Below are positions 48,001-58,378 of a DNA stretch of 64,000 nucleotides, piece after piece. A model generated the notes under the pieces. That model was not told the origin of the DNA and did no database searches. It saw only the letters and a list, made by a program, of their open reading frames with translations. Positions within the stretch are counted from its first letter, which is position 1; every line of letters starts with the position of its first letter. The stretch comes from Plasmopara viticola (taxonomy: Eukaryota > Oomycota > Peronosporomycetes > Peronosporales > Peronosporaceae): assembly GCA_001695595.3 (NCBI GenBank), contig MBPM02000075.1, forward strand, positions 186,001 through 250,000, given 5' to 3'. The translations under genes were made by a program, and so were the position numbers.

Positions 48001-49080
48001 TCTAGACGCTGTTTCTTGAATAGGTATGCTGCAAAAAAACATAGTATGATGTACAATGTATGTATACGCAGCTTGGTCAGCAGGCACTATCAACTTATAT
48101 ACGAGAAATTGGAATATTTTCTGAACCGTAGTTGGTCCATCAAAGCAGCTACGAAGTTTTGACTGTCTAATATGATCGCGATTGATTCGATCTCACACGG
48201 ACGAGGCACAGACATAACATCCTAGAAAAAACTGTCCATGTTCATACAAAACGCGGTAAGATGAATGTCAATTACCAATTTTGTACATTAGATGACGGCA
48301 AATCAACAAAAGAGCTAATTGCAGCCGCAGACACTCTGCCACCACCGCCGCATTGAACTTTGCTTGTGGAAAGAAGCCAATTTGATCCCCCTGCGAACGT
48401 TATTTGGCTGCCTTCGCACATATAATCGTTCTATTTACGGAGGAAAAAGGGAAGTTATTGCTCGAGGATGTCGTGGTGTGGTCAAATTTATGGAACCAAG
48501 ATAATTAAGGAAGTGATTTGCTTTTGTACTCATTGACTAGTGTTGTATCATTTAAGAAATACAGATTAAGATTGTGAGACCCAAAACCAAAAGAAGTTCG
48601 ACAGAGTCAAAGAAAGCCCGCATTAGGTGCTCATCAGCTACTCTGTGGAGCAATTAGTTGGTCACACGACCCAAGACAAAGATGCACCTGATTCGATACT
48701 CATAGGATCTGGCTTAAGATAGCCGCAGATAGGTTACTAAAGTGGATGAGCAATCACACACAAAAGTGCGATTGCCTTGCCACCTCGCACCCCAACAAGT
48801 GAGTGATTGCTGAGTATCTGGGCGTTCCACCGATTAAAGAAATTTTACAGTGTAGTTAGAGTTGTAAACTCGGTCTGAGAAACGAGCCGGATAATAGCAA
48901 CCTTTGCTAGAGATAGCTTGGTTTTAGCGTGTAGATTTTGGTAGCTTGCATATTCAGGAGACCACCCTCGACGAGTTCAGAGCGCCCGTTCGGTGTAATT
49001 TGTGACGTGTCAGTCTTGCCATCGGCACTACACTGCTTAAAGTTGGCACCAAAGGTTGAGATGGGGTAATTGCGCTCGAA

Positions 49081-49105
49081 TTTTGGCAGCTTGAAGCTGC
49101 CAAAA
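49081..49105. repeat. Perfect 12-bp palindrome arms with one-base centre
   Basis: TTTTGGCAGCTT, then G, then AAGCTGCCAAAA followed by an A-rich run. It could be a hairpin or a small inverted repeat; no gene lies next to it. Confidence 0.8.
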
Positions 49106-49797
49106 AAAGAAGAACCCTGTCACCATGACTTGAGATTGAAAACAATTCAGAAATCACTTGCTAAGCTCAAAGCGATTCGGACTTCAATACAACATAAAGT
49201 AATTTGCATCTCTCGCTAACAACGAGCAGGTGTCTCTCCTTCTTTGCGGATAAAGCAGTATACACCCCACAAGCAGAATGCTTTGGCTGATATGTTTTCG
49301 TGTTGTCCAGACTTTGAGCTAGCTCATACACAAATAATCTTTAACGAATTCACTTCGTGTCAAGTATGAGCGATATGACCGGTAGGAGGTTTTGCTATAG
49401 GTTCTCGAAAGCACTGAGCGTAATGCTTTGGACAGGTAGTTATCGACGCGGCGAAGCGCGAGATTTCATTGGTTCTCGACGGAAGCTGGGCTTCTATATC
49501 ACAGTAATGATCAATCAGTGATCATTGCGATCGAATGAAGACGTATGGCTTGATAAGTTTCGGCTACTGGCAATTCAATATGTATAAGTACTTGAGCACA
49601 TGCGAAATATGTCAATGACCAATGCGATAAATGGCGGCATAATTTATTCCAGATTTTAACATATATTATTCCGGATAAAAATGTTCTCAGTCTTGTATAA
49701 TCTAATAGATAGAAAAAGATTCATCTTAAAATTATGAGGCTAGGGGTAGAGATAGTCATTTAGCGTGCAGTGTATTTGCTGGTTCATTTTCCATCAC

Positions 49798-50838
49798 CTA
49801 CAGCTTGCTATGTGGAGCAATACCCGAATAAAGTGGGTCAATGTGCTGCTCCTTCACTTCCAAGTCACCAATGGGTTCTCCATTTGACACGAATAGAGTG
49901 CCAACGCGCTCGCCATTGAGAATGCGAAGTAGTACGCCCTGCTCTGCCTTGGCCACTACGGCAGCTTGCACAGCACCACTGTCCACTGCGCGAATGCACG
50001 AATAGAGCTTGTCTTTTTGTCCGATGGCTCCGACGCGACTTTCTAGAGCAATCACTTGTTTATCACCACGCTGAAAACTGGAGATGAGCTTTCGGGTGTC
50101 CTCGGTGCCTGTATAGATGCCATCAACGTCCGTGAGAAGTACCATGAGGTCTACCGTCATTTCTTGCGCAAATAGAGCTGCAAGTGAATCGTTATCCCAA
50201 GCAATCTTGTCATCCACGATTAAAGGCGTAGTACGTAGCGTGATGACGTCATTTTCATTGATGACAGGAATAATACCCACGTCTAATAGGGCGCGCATGG
50301 CACGCTGCAAGTTGGCTCGGACTTGAGGCTCCCGAAAGTCGGCGTCGGATGCTAATACTTGGGAGCAGGCCAGGTGGTACTGGGCAAACAGCATTTCATA
50401 AAGACTTTGCAGGCCGCTCTGACCGGCAGCGGCGCACGCCTTCTCATAAAATTGGACGTTGTCACCAACCTGACCCCCAAGATGCGACTGCATCGATCCC
50501 GACAGTAAATATTGGCGGTGCAGCACCATCCTGCCTATGGGTATAGAGCCACTGGACACGAGAATAATGTTGTGGCCGCGCATGTGCAGCGCTGCTATCT
50601 GCTCTACGATGTTACCAATCTGTCCCATGGCCAGCAGGCCCTCGGGTGAGTGCACAATCTCCGTGCCGATTTTAATGAGAATGGTGCGCGTGCGGCATAG
50701 ATTACGGCTAGACTCGCGCATTTCTGGCTGCCTGCTGGTGCTGCTGCTTGACATGCAGGCTTCGGCTGAGAGGGGCTCGATAAAGCGGCTGGCAAGAAAG
50801 AGACTTAAAGTTTGTATCAGAAATTTATGTGTCGGCAT
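49798..50838 (-). CDS. Glutamate 5-kinase (first step of proline synthesis)
   Basis: Phosphorylates L-glutamate with ATP to gamma-glutamyl phosphate, the first step towards proline. The frame of 346 residues is the amino-acid-kinase domain alone, not fused to a glutamyl-phosphate reductase as in plant and animal P5CS, and without a PUA domain. Motifs: ILIKIGTEIV (ATP-binding Lys), GHNIILVSSGSI, VIPVINENDVI (glutamate loop), DNDSLAALFA and VLLTDVDGIYT. Odd point: where most family members have a GxGGMxxK loop, this protein has VGAIGQKDKL, so the glycine-rich segment is changed, though a Lys remains. The first ATG (50838) adds about 28 residues with a hydrophobic stretch, FLIQTLSLFLASRF, that might target a membrane or organelle; a second ATG at 50754 starts MSSSSTSRQPEM just before the domain. 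Activity should be checked because of the loop change. Confidence 0.86.
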   Translation of the reverse strand: MPTHKFLIQTLSLFLASRFIEPLSAEACMSSSSTSRQPEMRESSRNLCRTRTILIKIGTEIVHSPEGLLAMGQIGNIVEQIAALHMRGHNIILVSSGSIPIGRMVLHRQYLLSGSMQSHLGGQVGDNVQFYEKACAAAGQSGLQSLYEMLFAQYHLACSQVLASDADFREPQVRANLQRAMRALLDVGIIPVINENDVITLRTTPLIVDDKIAWDNDSLAALFAQEMTVDLMVLLTDVDGIYTGTEDTRKLISSFQRGDKQVIALESRVGAIGQKDKLYSCIRAVDSGAVQAAVVAKAEQGVLLRILNGERVGTLFVSNGEPIGDLEVKEQHIDPLYSGIAPHSKL

Positions 50839-51057
50839 AACTGCTTGCTAGCATTATAGTGCGAGTGTCGATGGAGTAAACCATTACGTGCATTTCGCAA
50901 GGACTTAGCTGGCACTGGTCATGATTTACTTGCTCGTTATAAAATACAAGTAGGAAGCAATCAATTGTCTGCGGCTCACAGTCTACACATTTCTAGCTAC
51001 ACCACCTTACAGCTTTGAGACACGGCCACCAGACAGCAAATGAGTCATACATTATTT

Positions 51058-51375
51058 CTATACAATAGTCTCTCCGACCTTCTTGGCCGCTTCTTGAAGC
51101 GAGCGCAGCTTGGCTTGCTGTTCATTGTCAAGCAGCTGCTTATCGTTAGCCGAGAGCTCCTGGCCAAAGCGGTCTTTGGCGCGGGCCATGACAGCGGCGT
51201 ACTGTTCCCACTCGCTATAAAAGTGTGGCAGAAATTTGTCCGCCGCACTCTTATGTCGCTTAAATTCATCCCGCACATACTGGTCCCCGAGAATGCGCAT
51301 ATGCGGCTCTAATTTTTGTCGATGCAGCGTCAAGATGCGCCTGTATAGCTTTAGCACCTTGCCTCTATTTGGCAT
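51058..51375 (-). CDS. SDHAF3: Succinate dehydrogenase assembly factor 3 (SDHAF3/ACN9), LYR protein
   Basis: A 105-residue mitochondrial-matrix LYR protein that helps mature the iron-sulphur subunit of complex II. From the ATG at 51375 the product reads MPNRGKVLKLYRRIL, with the LYR tripeptide at residues 10-12, then MRILGDQYVRDEFKRHK, which matches the conserved LGDxYVrxEFrrH block of ACN9/SDHAF3, and FYSEWEQYAAVM. The C-terminus is helical and Gln/Lys-rich. A longer frame begins with TTG at 51426 but is not needed and would overlap the spacer shared with the divergent gene. The start codons of this gene and the RGS-DENN gene are only 85 bases apart. Confidence 0.9.
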   Translation of the reverse strand: MPNRGKVLKLYRRILTLHRQKLEPHMRILGDQYVRDEFKRHKSAADKFLPHFYSEWEQYAAVMARAKDRFGQELSANDKQLLDNEQQAKLRSLQEAAKKVGETIV

Positions 51376-51460
51376 TTTTTCAACAGACACGTTGTAATTA
51401 CTTACGTTGCGTATATGTTGCCCCAATCTTCATGTTGCTCTTAATAACAGAAATATAACA
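51376..51460. promoter_or_regulatory. Short bidirectional promoter spacer
   Basis: Eighty-five bases separate the start codons of SDHAF3 (minus) and the RGS-DENN gene (plus), so both promoters and 5' leaders must fit here or overlap the coding starts. The sequence is AT-rich in its right half. No TATA box is obvious. Shared control is an inference from spacing only. Confidence 0.5.
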
Positions 51461-54439
51461 ATGCGCTCCATCACCAACATAAGCCTGGACACTTGGCTCT
51501 TTGGCGACGACAAGCCCAGCATAGATGACAATTCAAGTCGATCCTCATCGTACAGTGCAAGGATTTCACCTCCAGTTGCTTTAAACAACGATTCGGTGCG
51601 GCTTACCGATCTTAAATCTCCCGTGGGCTCCATCTCGGAGCCATCGTACCCATTCCCCGTGAGCTCCAAGCTACGCAAGCTATTTCGCCCCGACAAACTA
51701 CAGTGGAAAAGGAATATGGCAAAGATACAACAGCAGCTAGGATTTGACACGATGAGCTTTCAGAAATTGCAGGGACACGTACCGTTTACACTCAAAGAAA
51801 TTGTGAAAGATCCTAAGAAGCTTCCGTACCTGCTGCAGTGGCTTTTATTGGACACGGAAACCTCTACTGATTGTGCAAAAAAAAACTACCATCAAGTACT
51901 TCTCTTTTTGATGGAGATTGAGCAGCTGCAGACCGTAGATGAAAAGAAACAACGGGAACAGGCTCGCAAAATATGGCACAAGTACATTGACAGCTCGTCC
52001 GAGTTCCAAATCTCAGCGACATTGGAACTTACTAGTGAGCTGGAACAGCTGGTAAAAGAAAATATTGACAAATCGAACAAGGTGAATGACAGTTTCTTCC
52101 CGATTCAAAAACTAGCCTACATGAGGCTTACACGAGAGGAGATGCCGAAATTTTTAACGAGCGACGAGTACTTTAGAATGCTGATTGACACTGAAGACGG
52201 GACCAGAAGGATTCCGATGGAAAGAGTGCTACAGCAGCCAAGAGCGGCGCACTACTTTCTCTTGTATTTAATGCAAAGTCGACAGCACTTTGAGCTTTAC
52301 TTCTGGCTCCATGTTGAGTATGTCCTGAAACCTTTGCTGGAAGAAGCAAAATACGAGTTGTTTTGGCGATTAGCACGCGTATTGGTGGACAAAGCGCAGA
52401 ACGAGTCGCAAGCCATAACTCTTGAAACAAAAAACGACTTGTATCTGGCGGTGGCTAGTCGTCGTTTTGATGACAAAATTCAGCCCTCGCAGCCTGTTGC
52501 CAAAGAGCTTTTTTACAAGGCACAACAAGAAATTTTTGTCATGTTGCTGTCGTCATGGTATGCTCGATTTACTAAGAGTGACCTGTACAAAATTGCGCTC
52601 AAGGATTCACAAATTCATTTTGACCTTGTGGGGTCAAAAGACTCTCCACCAAAGCTGCTGTCCAAAGCCTTTTCTTCTGCGGAGTACTCTAAAATGCGCA
52701 TCAAAACAACAAATTTTAACAGATCGGCAAGTAGTAGGGTAAGTGAGATAGCAGATCAGCACAATGAGAAAGATGAACAGGGGCGCGTTAGCAGCAAGCC
52801 ACTGAACACGGACAAATCCGACCAGATGAGGGCAAGCGAAGTAGATTGTCAGAATGTTGTGGAGGAGACTAAGGAGCGCAGTTTTGCTAAAGTAGTGTTG
52901 AATCTCGAGAGCATTGTCCGCCTGACAAGGTTGCCTGATGGGCTTCAAGTGCACTACCGACCAAATTATGAGTTACCTCATGCAAGCGCTTCTGTTTCAA
53001 AGGAAAACGACTGTGGTATCAATACCATTCTCACGTTTGCAACTTTTATAGAAAAGCAAGAAGGAGAGGAGAGTGCCACCACGCTTATGCTTGTGCCAGT
53101 TACAGATTCATACAAGGAAAGGGACGGTAGTGACGAGTCATTTGATGACATTTCACGACGAATCAAACCGTTTCTTGTCCCGAGTGGAAATATCCTGATT
53201 AAGCGTTCTGGCAGTGAGAAGTGTCCTTCCAATGTGCTGTTCCCATTCCAACAGAGCGGTCGCAACGGATTTCTTTTCGGGTCGGTCTACTTAACCTATG
53301 AATCTACGCGCGTGGAATTCTCAAACGAGGAGGTCTTTGTTGCAAAGGGCTTCTGCTTGCTTTCTAAGTTTCCACTTGTCAACTCGCTTCGAACAATGAT
53401 AGAAAAGCATGTTCAAAGTCATCACGCACGATCCAATGTTTTTGCGCATGAGCAATTAAAGTTATTATATCAAAGCAGTATCACGTGGAAAAAAACGGCA
53501 ATACCTAGCGCCGCGACCCATTCATACGTGCACCCTGAAATGCGTCGTCTAGCCCGTCGAAAAAACAGCGGAATTTTGAGCTTACCTTTGAGCACGCTAG
53601 AAAATCCGGTGGATGTTTCAATGACACTCCTATTCGAGCAATTTGGTACAGCAATGGTGCTCCAGATTCTTGCCAGCGCTCTCCTGGAGAGCAGTATCGT
53701 GTTCATTGCAAGCCAATACTCGATGCTCGCAATATGTGCCGAGGCACTCCGTAATTTGTTGCGTCCATTTTCTTGGTGTCACGTTTACGCTCCGGTGCTG
53801 CCGAAGCCACTGCTGTCATACCTGCAGTGTCCAACACCAATTCTAGTGGGTTTGAACAGTGAGTTTGCGTTGCGATCGGACCTTCCGACTCGAGGTTTGT
53901 ATCTCGTAGCTGATTCGAATCGTAAGGTAGTAGAATTTGTCGGTGACCAGTCGGTAGCTTGGCGTGGCTTGGGCCTGCAAGACAATGTCGGTGAGGATGC
54001 GATATATCTACCGCGATGCTTCGAAGCTGCAAAGCACGAATTAGACAGGGTACTTTTCCCCAAGACGCTGCAATTTGACTCCATTGGTGGATGCGACACG
54101 GGGTCGATTGAGATTGCAGACAACTCTTTCTCCCTTGCGTCTCCCTTAAAGTCACGAGCCGAATGTGACGAGCAGGTGCGCGCTATCTGTTTTGATCTCT
54201 TGTCAAGTTTGTTGAGCGGCCACACAAATGCCTGCCTAGTGGTGGGGGACACAAAGGAGTCTGTAGTCATTTTCGACGAAAATGAGTTTCTTGCTACTCG
54301 AGCTGACGAAGATTTACCATTTTACCGGGCTTTACTTCGTACACAATGTTTCTCCGAGATTGTAAGCGCACACCGAATTAACCTGAGTCCAGGAGATTCT
54401 GAGGAAACGGATGAGGATCTGCAAGAAGGAATAATCTAA
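51461..54439 (+). CDS. Tandem RGS plus DENN domain protein
   Basis: A single-exon gene of 992 residues; the ATG at 51461 (MRSITNISLDTWLFGDD) is preferred over a TTG-initiated longer frame. After a Ser-rich start and a basic stretch (SSKLRKLFRPDKLQWKR) come two RGS-like helical domains: about residues 109-240 (FTLKEIVKDPKKLPYLLQWL to FLTSDEYFRML) and 251-381 (ERVLQQPRAAHYFLLYLM to FTKSDLYKIAL). A charged linker leads to a DENN module: uDENN with PSNVLFPFQ, VYLTYES and KGFCLLSKFPLV (about 575-660), and cDENN with LLESSIVFIASQYSMLAICA, FSWCHVYAPVLPKPLLSYL and TPILVGLNS (about 720-830), then a short dDENN-like tail. RGS domains accelerate GTP hydrolysis on G-alpha or act as scaffolds; DENN modules usually activate Rab GTPases. 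The combination suggests a link between heterotrimeric G-protein signalling and vesicle traffic. DENN is clear; the RGS calls rest on helix pattern and motif spacing. Confidence 0.85.
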   Translation: MRSITNISLDTWLFGDDKPSIDDNSSRSSSYSARISPPVALNNDSVRLTDLKSPVGSISEPSYPFPVSSKLRKLFRPDKLQWKRNMAKIQQQLGFDTMSFQKLQGHVPFTLKEIVKDPKKLPYLLQWLLLDTETSTDCAKKNYHQVLLFLMEIEQLQTVDEKKQREQARKIWHKYIDSSSEFQISATLELTSELEQLVKENIDKSNKVNDSFFPIQKLAYMRLTREEMPKFLTSDEYFRMLIDTEDGTRRIPMERVLQQPRAAHYFLLYLMQSRQHFELYFWLHVEYVLKPLLEEAKYELFWRLARVLVDKAQNESQAITLETKNDLYLAVASRRFDDKIQPSQPVAKELFYKAQQEIFVMLLSSWYARFTKSDLYKIALKDSQIHFDLVGSKDSPPKLLSKAFSSAEYSKMRIKTTNFNRSASSRVSEIADQHNEKDEQGRVSSKPLNTDKSDQMRASEVDCQNVVEETKERSFAKVVLNLESIVRLTRLPDGLQVHYRPNYELPHASASVSKENDCGINTILTFATFIEKQEGEESATTLMLVPVTDSYKERDGSDESFDDISRRIKPFLVPSGNILIKRSGSEKCPSNVLFPFQQSGRNGFLFGSVYLTYESTRVEFSNEEVFVAKGFCLLSKFPLVNSLRTMIEKHVQSHHARSNVFAHEQLKLLYQSSITWKKTAIPSAATHSYVHPEMRRLARRKNSGILSLPLSTLENPVDVSMTLLFEQFGTAMVLQILASALLESSIVFIASQYSMLAICAEALRNLLRPFSWCHVYAPVLPKPLLSYLQCPTPILVGLNSEFALRSDLPTRGLYLVADSNRKVVEFVGDQSVAWRGLGLQDNVGEDAIYLPRCFEAAKHELDRVLFPKTLQFDSIGGCDTGSIEIADNSFSLASPLKSRAECDEQVRAICFDLLSSLLSGHTNACLVVGDTKESVVIFDENEFLATRADEDLPFYRALLRTQCFSEIVSAHRINLSPGDSEETDEDLQEGII

Positions 54440-54486
54440 CTAGTAAAAACACGAAAAGAAATGTATCAATCGTCATCGACTAACAA

Positions 54487-57400
54487 TTAAGGACAACATG
54501 CAGGTGCAGCGACATCCAACTCCCCGCAATTATTCTTTTTCGCTTGCGCGTTGTTCGTGTGCTCGTCTGTTTCGAAATCACATTTTCTCTTACGTGTCCC
54601 CACACGTGCGGCTACTTCCACGACCACGTCCTCCTTGCTACCAGTACTCTTTACAGCTCCCATTTCTGCAGTGACTTCATTGTCTTTAAACTGTTTGCCA
54701 GAATCATCGCTCACTCTATCAGGAAGTATAGCGTCACCAGATTCATGATAGTTCAAAGCCTCAGGCGACTGCTCTATTTGATCCTGCAAACGAGAGTTCA
54801 AGCTGTCCACAAGCATTGAAGTCTCCTCCGTGTTTTGGTTTTGAACTTCGTCGACGGCATCGGTCTTGGATTTGTCCATACTTGTGCAAATTTTTCGTTC
54901 GTCAACAGAAACACCGGCAACCGCTTCATTTGTCCGATCGGTGGTAATGCTGCTCGACTGAGATGAACCCGCAATTGTACCTGCTGACTCTCTAAAAAAT
55001 TCATCGTCGCTATCCTCCTCGCTTAAATCTGCTCCGCGACGCAGCCGTCGCCGGGGACGAGCAAAGTCAAGCGATGCAAGATCCTTTTCTAATCTAGATA
55101 CTCTCGCTGCTTTCTCTCCATAATTGCCAATATGATCACCGTCAGGGCTTTTTTGCGCCTTGTCATCTTCATCTGATGAGTCATGCGTCTTTCGATGAAG
55201 CTTAAGGTACTTTACGCGACGTTTGATCTGGTCCGGTGTTCGGTCACGCTCCTGAAACATGTCTTCGTACGAAATGACTTCGTAGACGGACGGCAAGTGG
55301 CAGAATTTTTTAAACACTTTCGCTAGGTATCGATCTTCAACTTTGCTCCAATTTCTGGCGCGCTCTGTTGCCGCACGCGACATCGGTGTCTTCTTTTGAG
55401 CCTTCGACTTAGCGGTAGTAGCAACTTCTGGCAAACTAGAATCTGACTTGTCAGCGATGTGTTCGGTCTCCTTGTCTTCTTTGCTTTCTCTATCCACAAG
55501 CGATGATGACTGAAAATCTGATGGCTCAAGTGAGAACTGAAATTCAGCCTCGCCCGTAAGCTCTTCATGATCCAGGGCAATGCGGTGTCGTCTTGACTCA
55601 GTAAGTGCTTCAATTCGCTTCTCTCGCCCAAGCGCAACTGCCTCCGATTTAGACTTGCTAACCGAGTCGATCGAGTCGTAACATCGCTGAATGAGTGTGC
55701 ACGACTTAGAGGGGTAAGTCTGGCGGAGAAAGACCTCCACGAACAGCAAATTATTTTTGTCTGCAAGCGCAAAAAAATCATTGACAACACCACGAATAAA
55801 GTCTAAAAAGTTCTTATACTCAGGTAGTCGCTGAATATACGTGTCTTGGAGCAACATATTAAATAGCAAGAGCACGTGGATATTAAACAACATCGGCTGC
55901 ATCGTCCATTTTTCTTGCTGATAGATCTGAAAGTGCTTCGTTCGGTAAAAGAACGAATGAATGTAATGATTCACTTTTGGGTTGTTTTCACGGTACTTGG
56001 AGAGGAGTGAGCAGTACATTCGAATTGTATCTGCTGACACCATACTTGAAAAGTACTTTCGAACGTCAAAGTCAGCTTCCTTGCGCTGCATTTCCATTAA
56101 AAGTTGCTCGCGTCGTTCTGTTTTATCCTCGTCTGTCGAGCTGCCACTCATATCTTCGTCGTATTTCGAGGATTTGTCACTTTGTCTATTTTTCTGCCGT
56201 TTTCTAAAATAAGGCAATGGGCAGCTGTGGGTATCAATTTTGGCAACAACCAGTTGCACCAATTTAATACTTACTTGTCCAGGTAAGCCTTTCGTCTCGA
56301 AAGGACCTTGATAGTTCCTTGAGAATCCAGCACTTTAAGCACAAGCTGCGGTCACTTATGCACAATTAGCTCGACCCACTTAATAGAACAATCATCAGAC
56401 TCACATGAGTAAGCGTTACAACGTCCACCACATACTGCTTAGAAAAGAGTCCTGGGGACCACGTCTTAAGCAACACCGGAAGGCGGTCGAGGAAGTCACG
56501 CTCATAAAAAACCTTGTGCTGTAGAGAATCTGCGATTCGTTGAAAACGCGGGTCATCACTCGCTGTAAGCTCTGCAAGATACACCATCATTTCGGTCAAA
56601 AGCTGAACAGAAACAGTCATGCCGTGATAATTTTTCATCGTGGCATAATTTTCAATAGACTGGAGCACGAAGTTGAACGAAAACATATCCAACGTGGAAA
56701 GCACTGCCTTTTCATCGTAATCTGGCTTCTCAGGAGCTGAAGGTGGGGGGGTAGTAAAGTCCAAAGCATTTCGAAGCTCTATTGTCTTTTCCTGAACAGC
56801 TTTCAGCTGTTGCTTATAATTCGACTTGAATGCTTGAACCTTTAAGCGGTGATAAGTTGTAAGAAACCATACGAGGTAAAAGTACTGAAGTCGATCGGTG
56901 GAAATTAATTTATTGCTGCCTCGACGAAATTCGGTCTTCAACGAGTTAGTAAGCTGGGCGTATGACTTTGTGACAACAGAGTCGCAAATCTCATGGAGGA
57001 CACGCATCGTACGTCTGAAATACCCACAAAATTAGCTCAATAATGAAAGCTAAAGCAACAACTTACATATCTGACTCGGTCACTTTGCCTTTGCCACCGA
57101 AAACCTCGTTAATGTCTGTAACTGGAGCGGCAGTCTTCTTTCCTTTTTTCTGAGAAACTGGTTTCTTAGCAGCCTGTGGCACTTGATCGTATACGTTCTT
57201 GGAGAAATCTGACAGCACTGTCGTCCGCCCAGTCGGACCGACTATCGTTAAGACGCCACCAAAATTGGAGTGACGGCGTGATCCCGACTGGTGGACCACC
57301 AAAGCCTTCTTTTCATCATCAAGTTTAACCAAGAGGTCTCCTTCTGCATGTTGTTTGCATCTCAGCCCCACTGTTGTACGCGATGGCGTCAACGGCGCAG

Positions 57401-58298
57401 AGTCCTGGCCACCTATACTTTGACCCGATTTACCCATCAGCTGTTTTTTCGCAAAGGCAACGACCGACTTCGGTTGCGAGCACTCAAGTGTCAAATAGAG
57501 CATTTCCATGATAAGCAAATTCCAATCCCTATTTTCAGGCGAATCAATGTCCTGCGCAAAGAGCAAGATCATCTCATACACGTTTTCCTCATGCAGCGTA
57601 TATATCAAATCCTCTTGTAGATGGCTAAAATATGATGTAGTCGAAGTCACAAATCTCGGATCTTCGTTTGGAATCGCCAACAAATTTCGAATCAAAGTGA
57701 GTACAATTTCCATATATAAGTAGTCCTGATCCAAACGCGTTCCTTTCTTCGACAACGGTTCCACAAGGATCGTCATCATGATGGGAATGACGCCGCAGCG
57801 TAAAAATTCATGCTTGTATTGGCGTAGATACTGGAGCTGCAATGCGATGTTAGTCGAGTCCCGCGAAGGCTTCATTGTAAGCATCACTAGCACTTTAAGA
57901 ATAGAAAAGACGAGCGTCAAGTCGTGCTGGTGGTTCACTAGCAACGGTAATAGTTTCTTCTGTAAAATCTTCCACTTGCCCAGCTGCTTGGCCACTAATT
58001 TGTACTTGGCGTGGTCTCTGCGAACAGCACGCTGTAGATCGTGAATCCATTCCGTGCAATTTTCGCCGCGCATCAAAACGGGCGCCTCGCCTTCGGTCTG
58101 TACACGCAGCATGCCCAAATTTGAGCACACGAGCAACAGCTCATTCATCATAGCTGCATCTAGCTGCGGCTCATTTGCATAGCTTTCGCCATCCGAAGAG
58201 GACAAAGCAAAGTCTTCGAGATCATCATCGCGCTCGGTAGAAGTTGTAGGCTCATTGCGCCCAACGTCGTCATTGGCCGTGGCAGAGCTCTCAACCAT
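54487..58298 (-). CDS. TIMELESS: Timeless/TOF1/Swi1 replication fork protection protein
   Basis: Four exons on the minus strand: 58298-57067, 57014-56405, 56345-56275 and 56203-54487, about 1,209 residues with consistent phases. The 52-base intron 57015-57066 rejoins TESD-IRTMRVLHEICD. Exon 3 is only 71 bases (LVLKVLDSQGTIKVLSRRK). Exon 1 carries the conserved TIMELESS N-terminal helical repeat domain: ELLLVCSNLGMLR, RRDHAKYKLVAKQLGKWKI, RCGVIPIMMTILVEP and YLYMEIVLTLIRNLLAIPNE. Exon 2 has DRLQYFYLVWFLTTYHR and LDMFSFNFVLQSIENY. Exon 4 has an acidic break, FDVRKYFSSMV, then ENNPKVNHYIHSFFYRTKHF, a SANT-like block WSKVEDRYLAKVFKKFC, and an acidic Ser-rich tail. With Tipin/Csm3 the protein couples the replicative helicase to polymerase and supports checkpoint signalling. 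Its ATG is 29-80 bases from the divergent neighbour's start. Confidence 0.93.
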
Positions 58299-58378
58299 TG
58301 CTGGTGGCGCGCGCTAAGTGGGAATGAATGTTGCCGTGCTCGATTAAATACGATTCAAAGCAAGATTACGTATCAAAA
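58299..58378. promoter_or_regulatory. Very short bidirectional promoter spacer
   Basis: Between the Timeless ATG (58298) and the next plus-strand ATG there are 29 bases if the first in-frame ATG (58328) is used, or 80 bases if the second (58379) is. Either way both promoters are compressed into one spacer. Co-expression is inferred, not shown. Confidence 0.5.

Larger units (their letters stand above)
38061..49797. other. Gene desert, right part
   Basis: About 11.7 kb, AT-rich, with no supported gene. Visible items are a 23-bp tandem repeat (38941-39009), a perfect short palindrome (49081-49105) and scattered frames of 60-125 codons. A plus-strand stretch near 46439 reads LKTFVGFAYRLRAIP, which faintly resembles the gypsy RNase H entry block, too weak to annotate alone. 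Plus-strand frames at 41731-42125 and 42733-43032 are unrecognised. Confidence 0.45.

Noticed and set aside
53703..54270. Minus-strand frames of 150-161 codons inside the RGS-DENN gene
   Set aside because: Antisense shadows of a clear DENN-coding frame.
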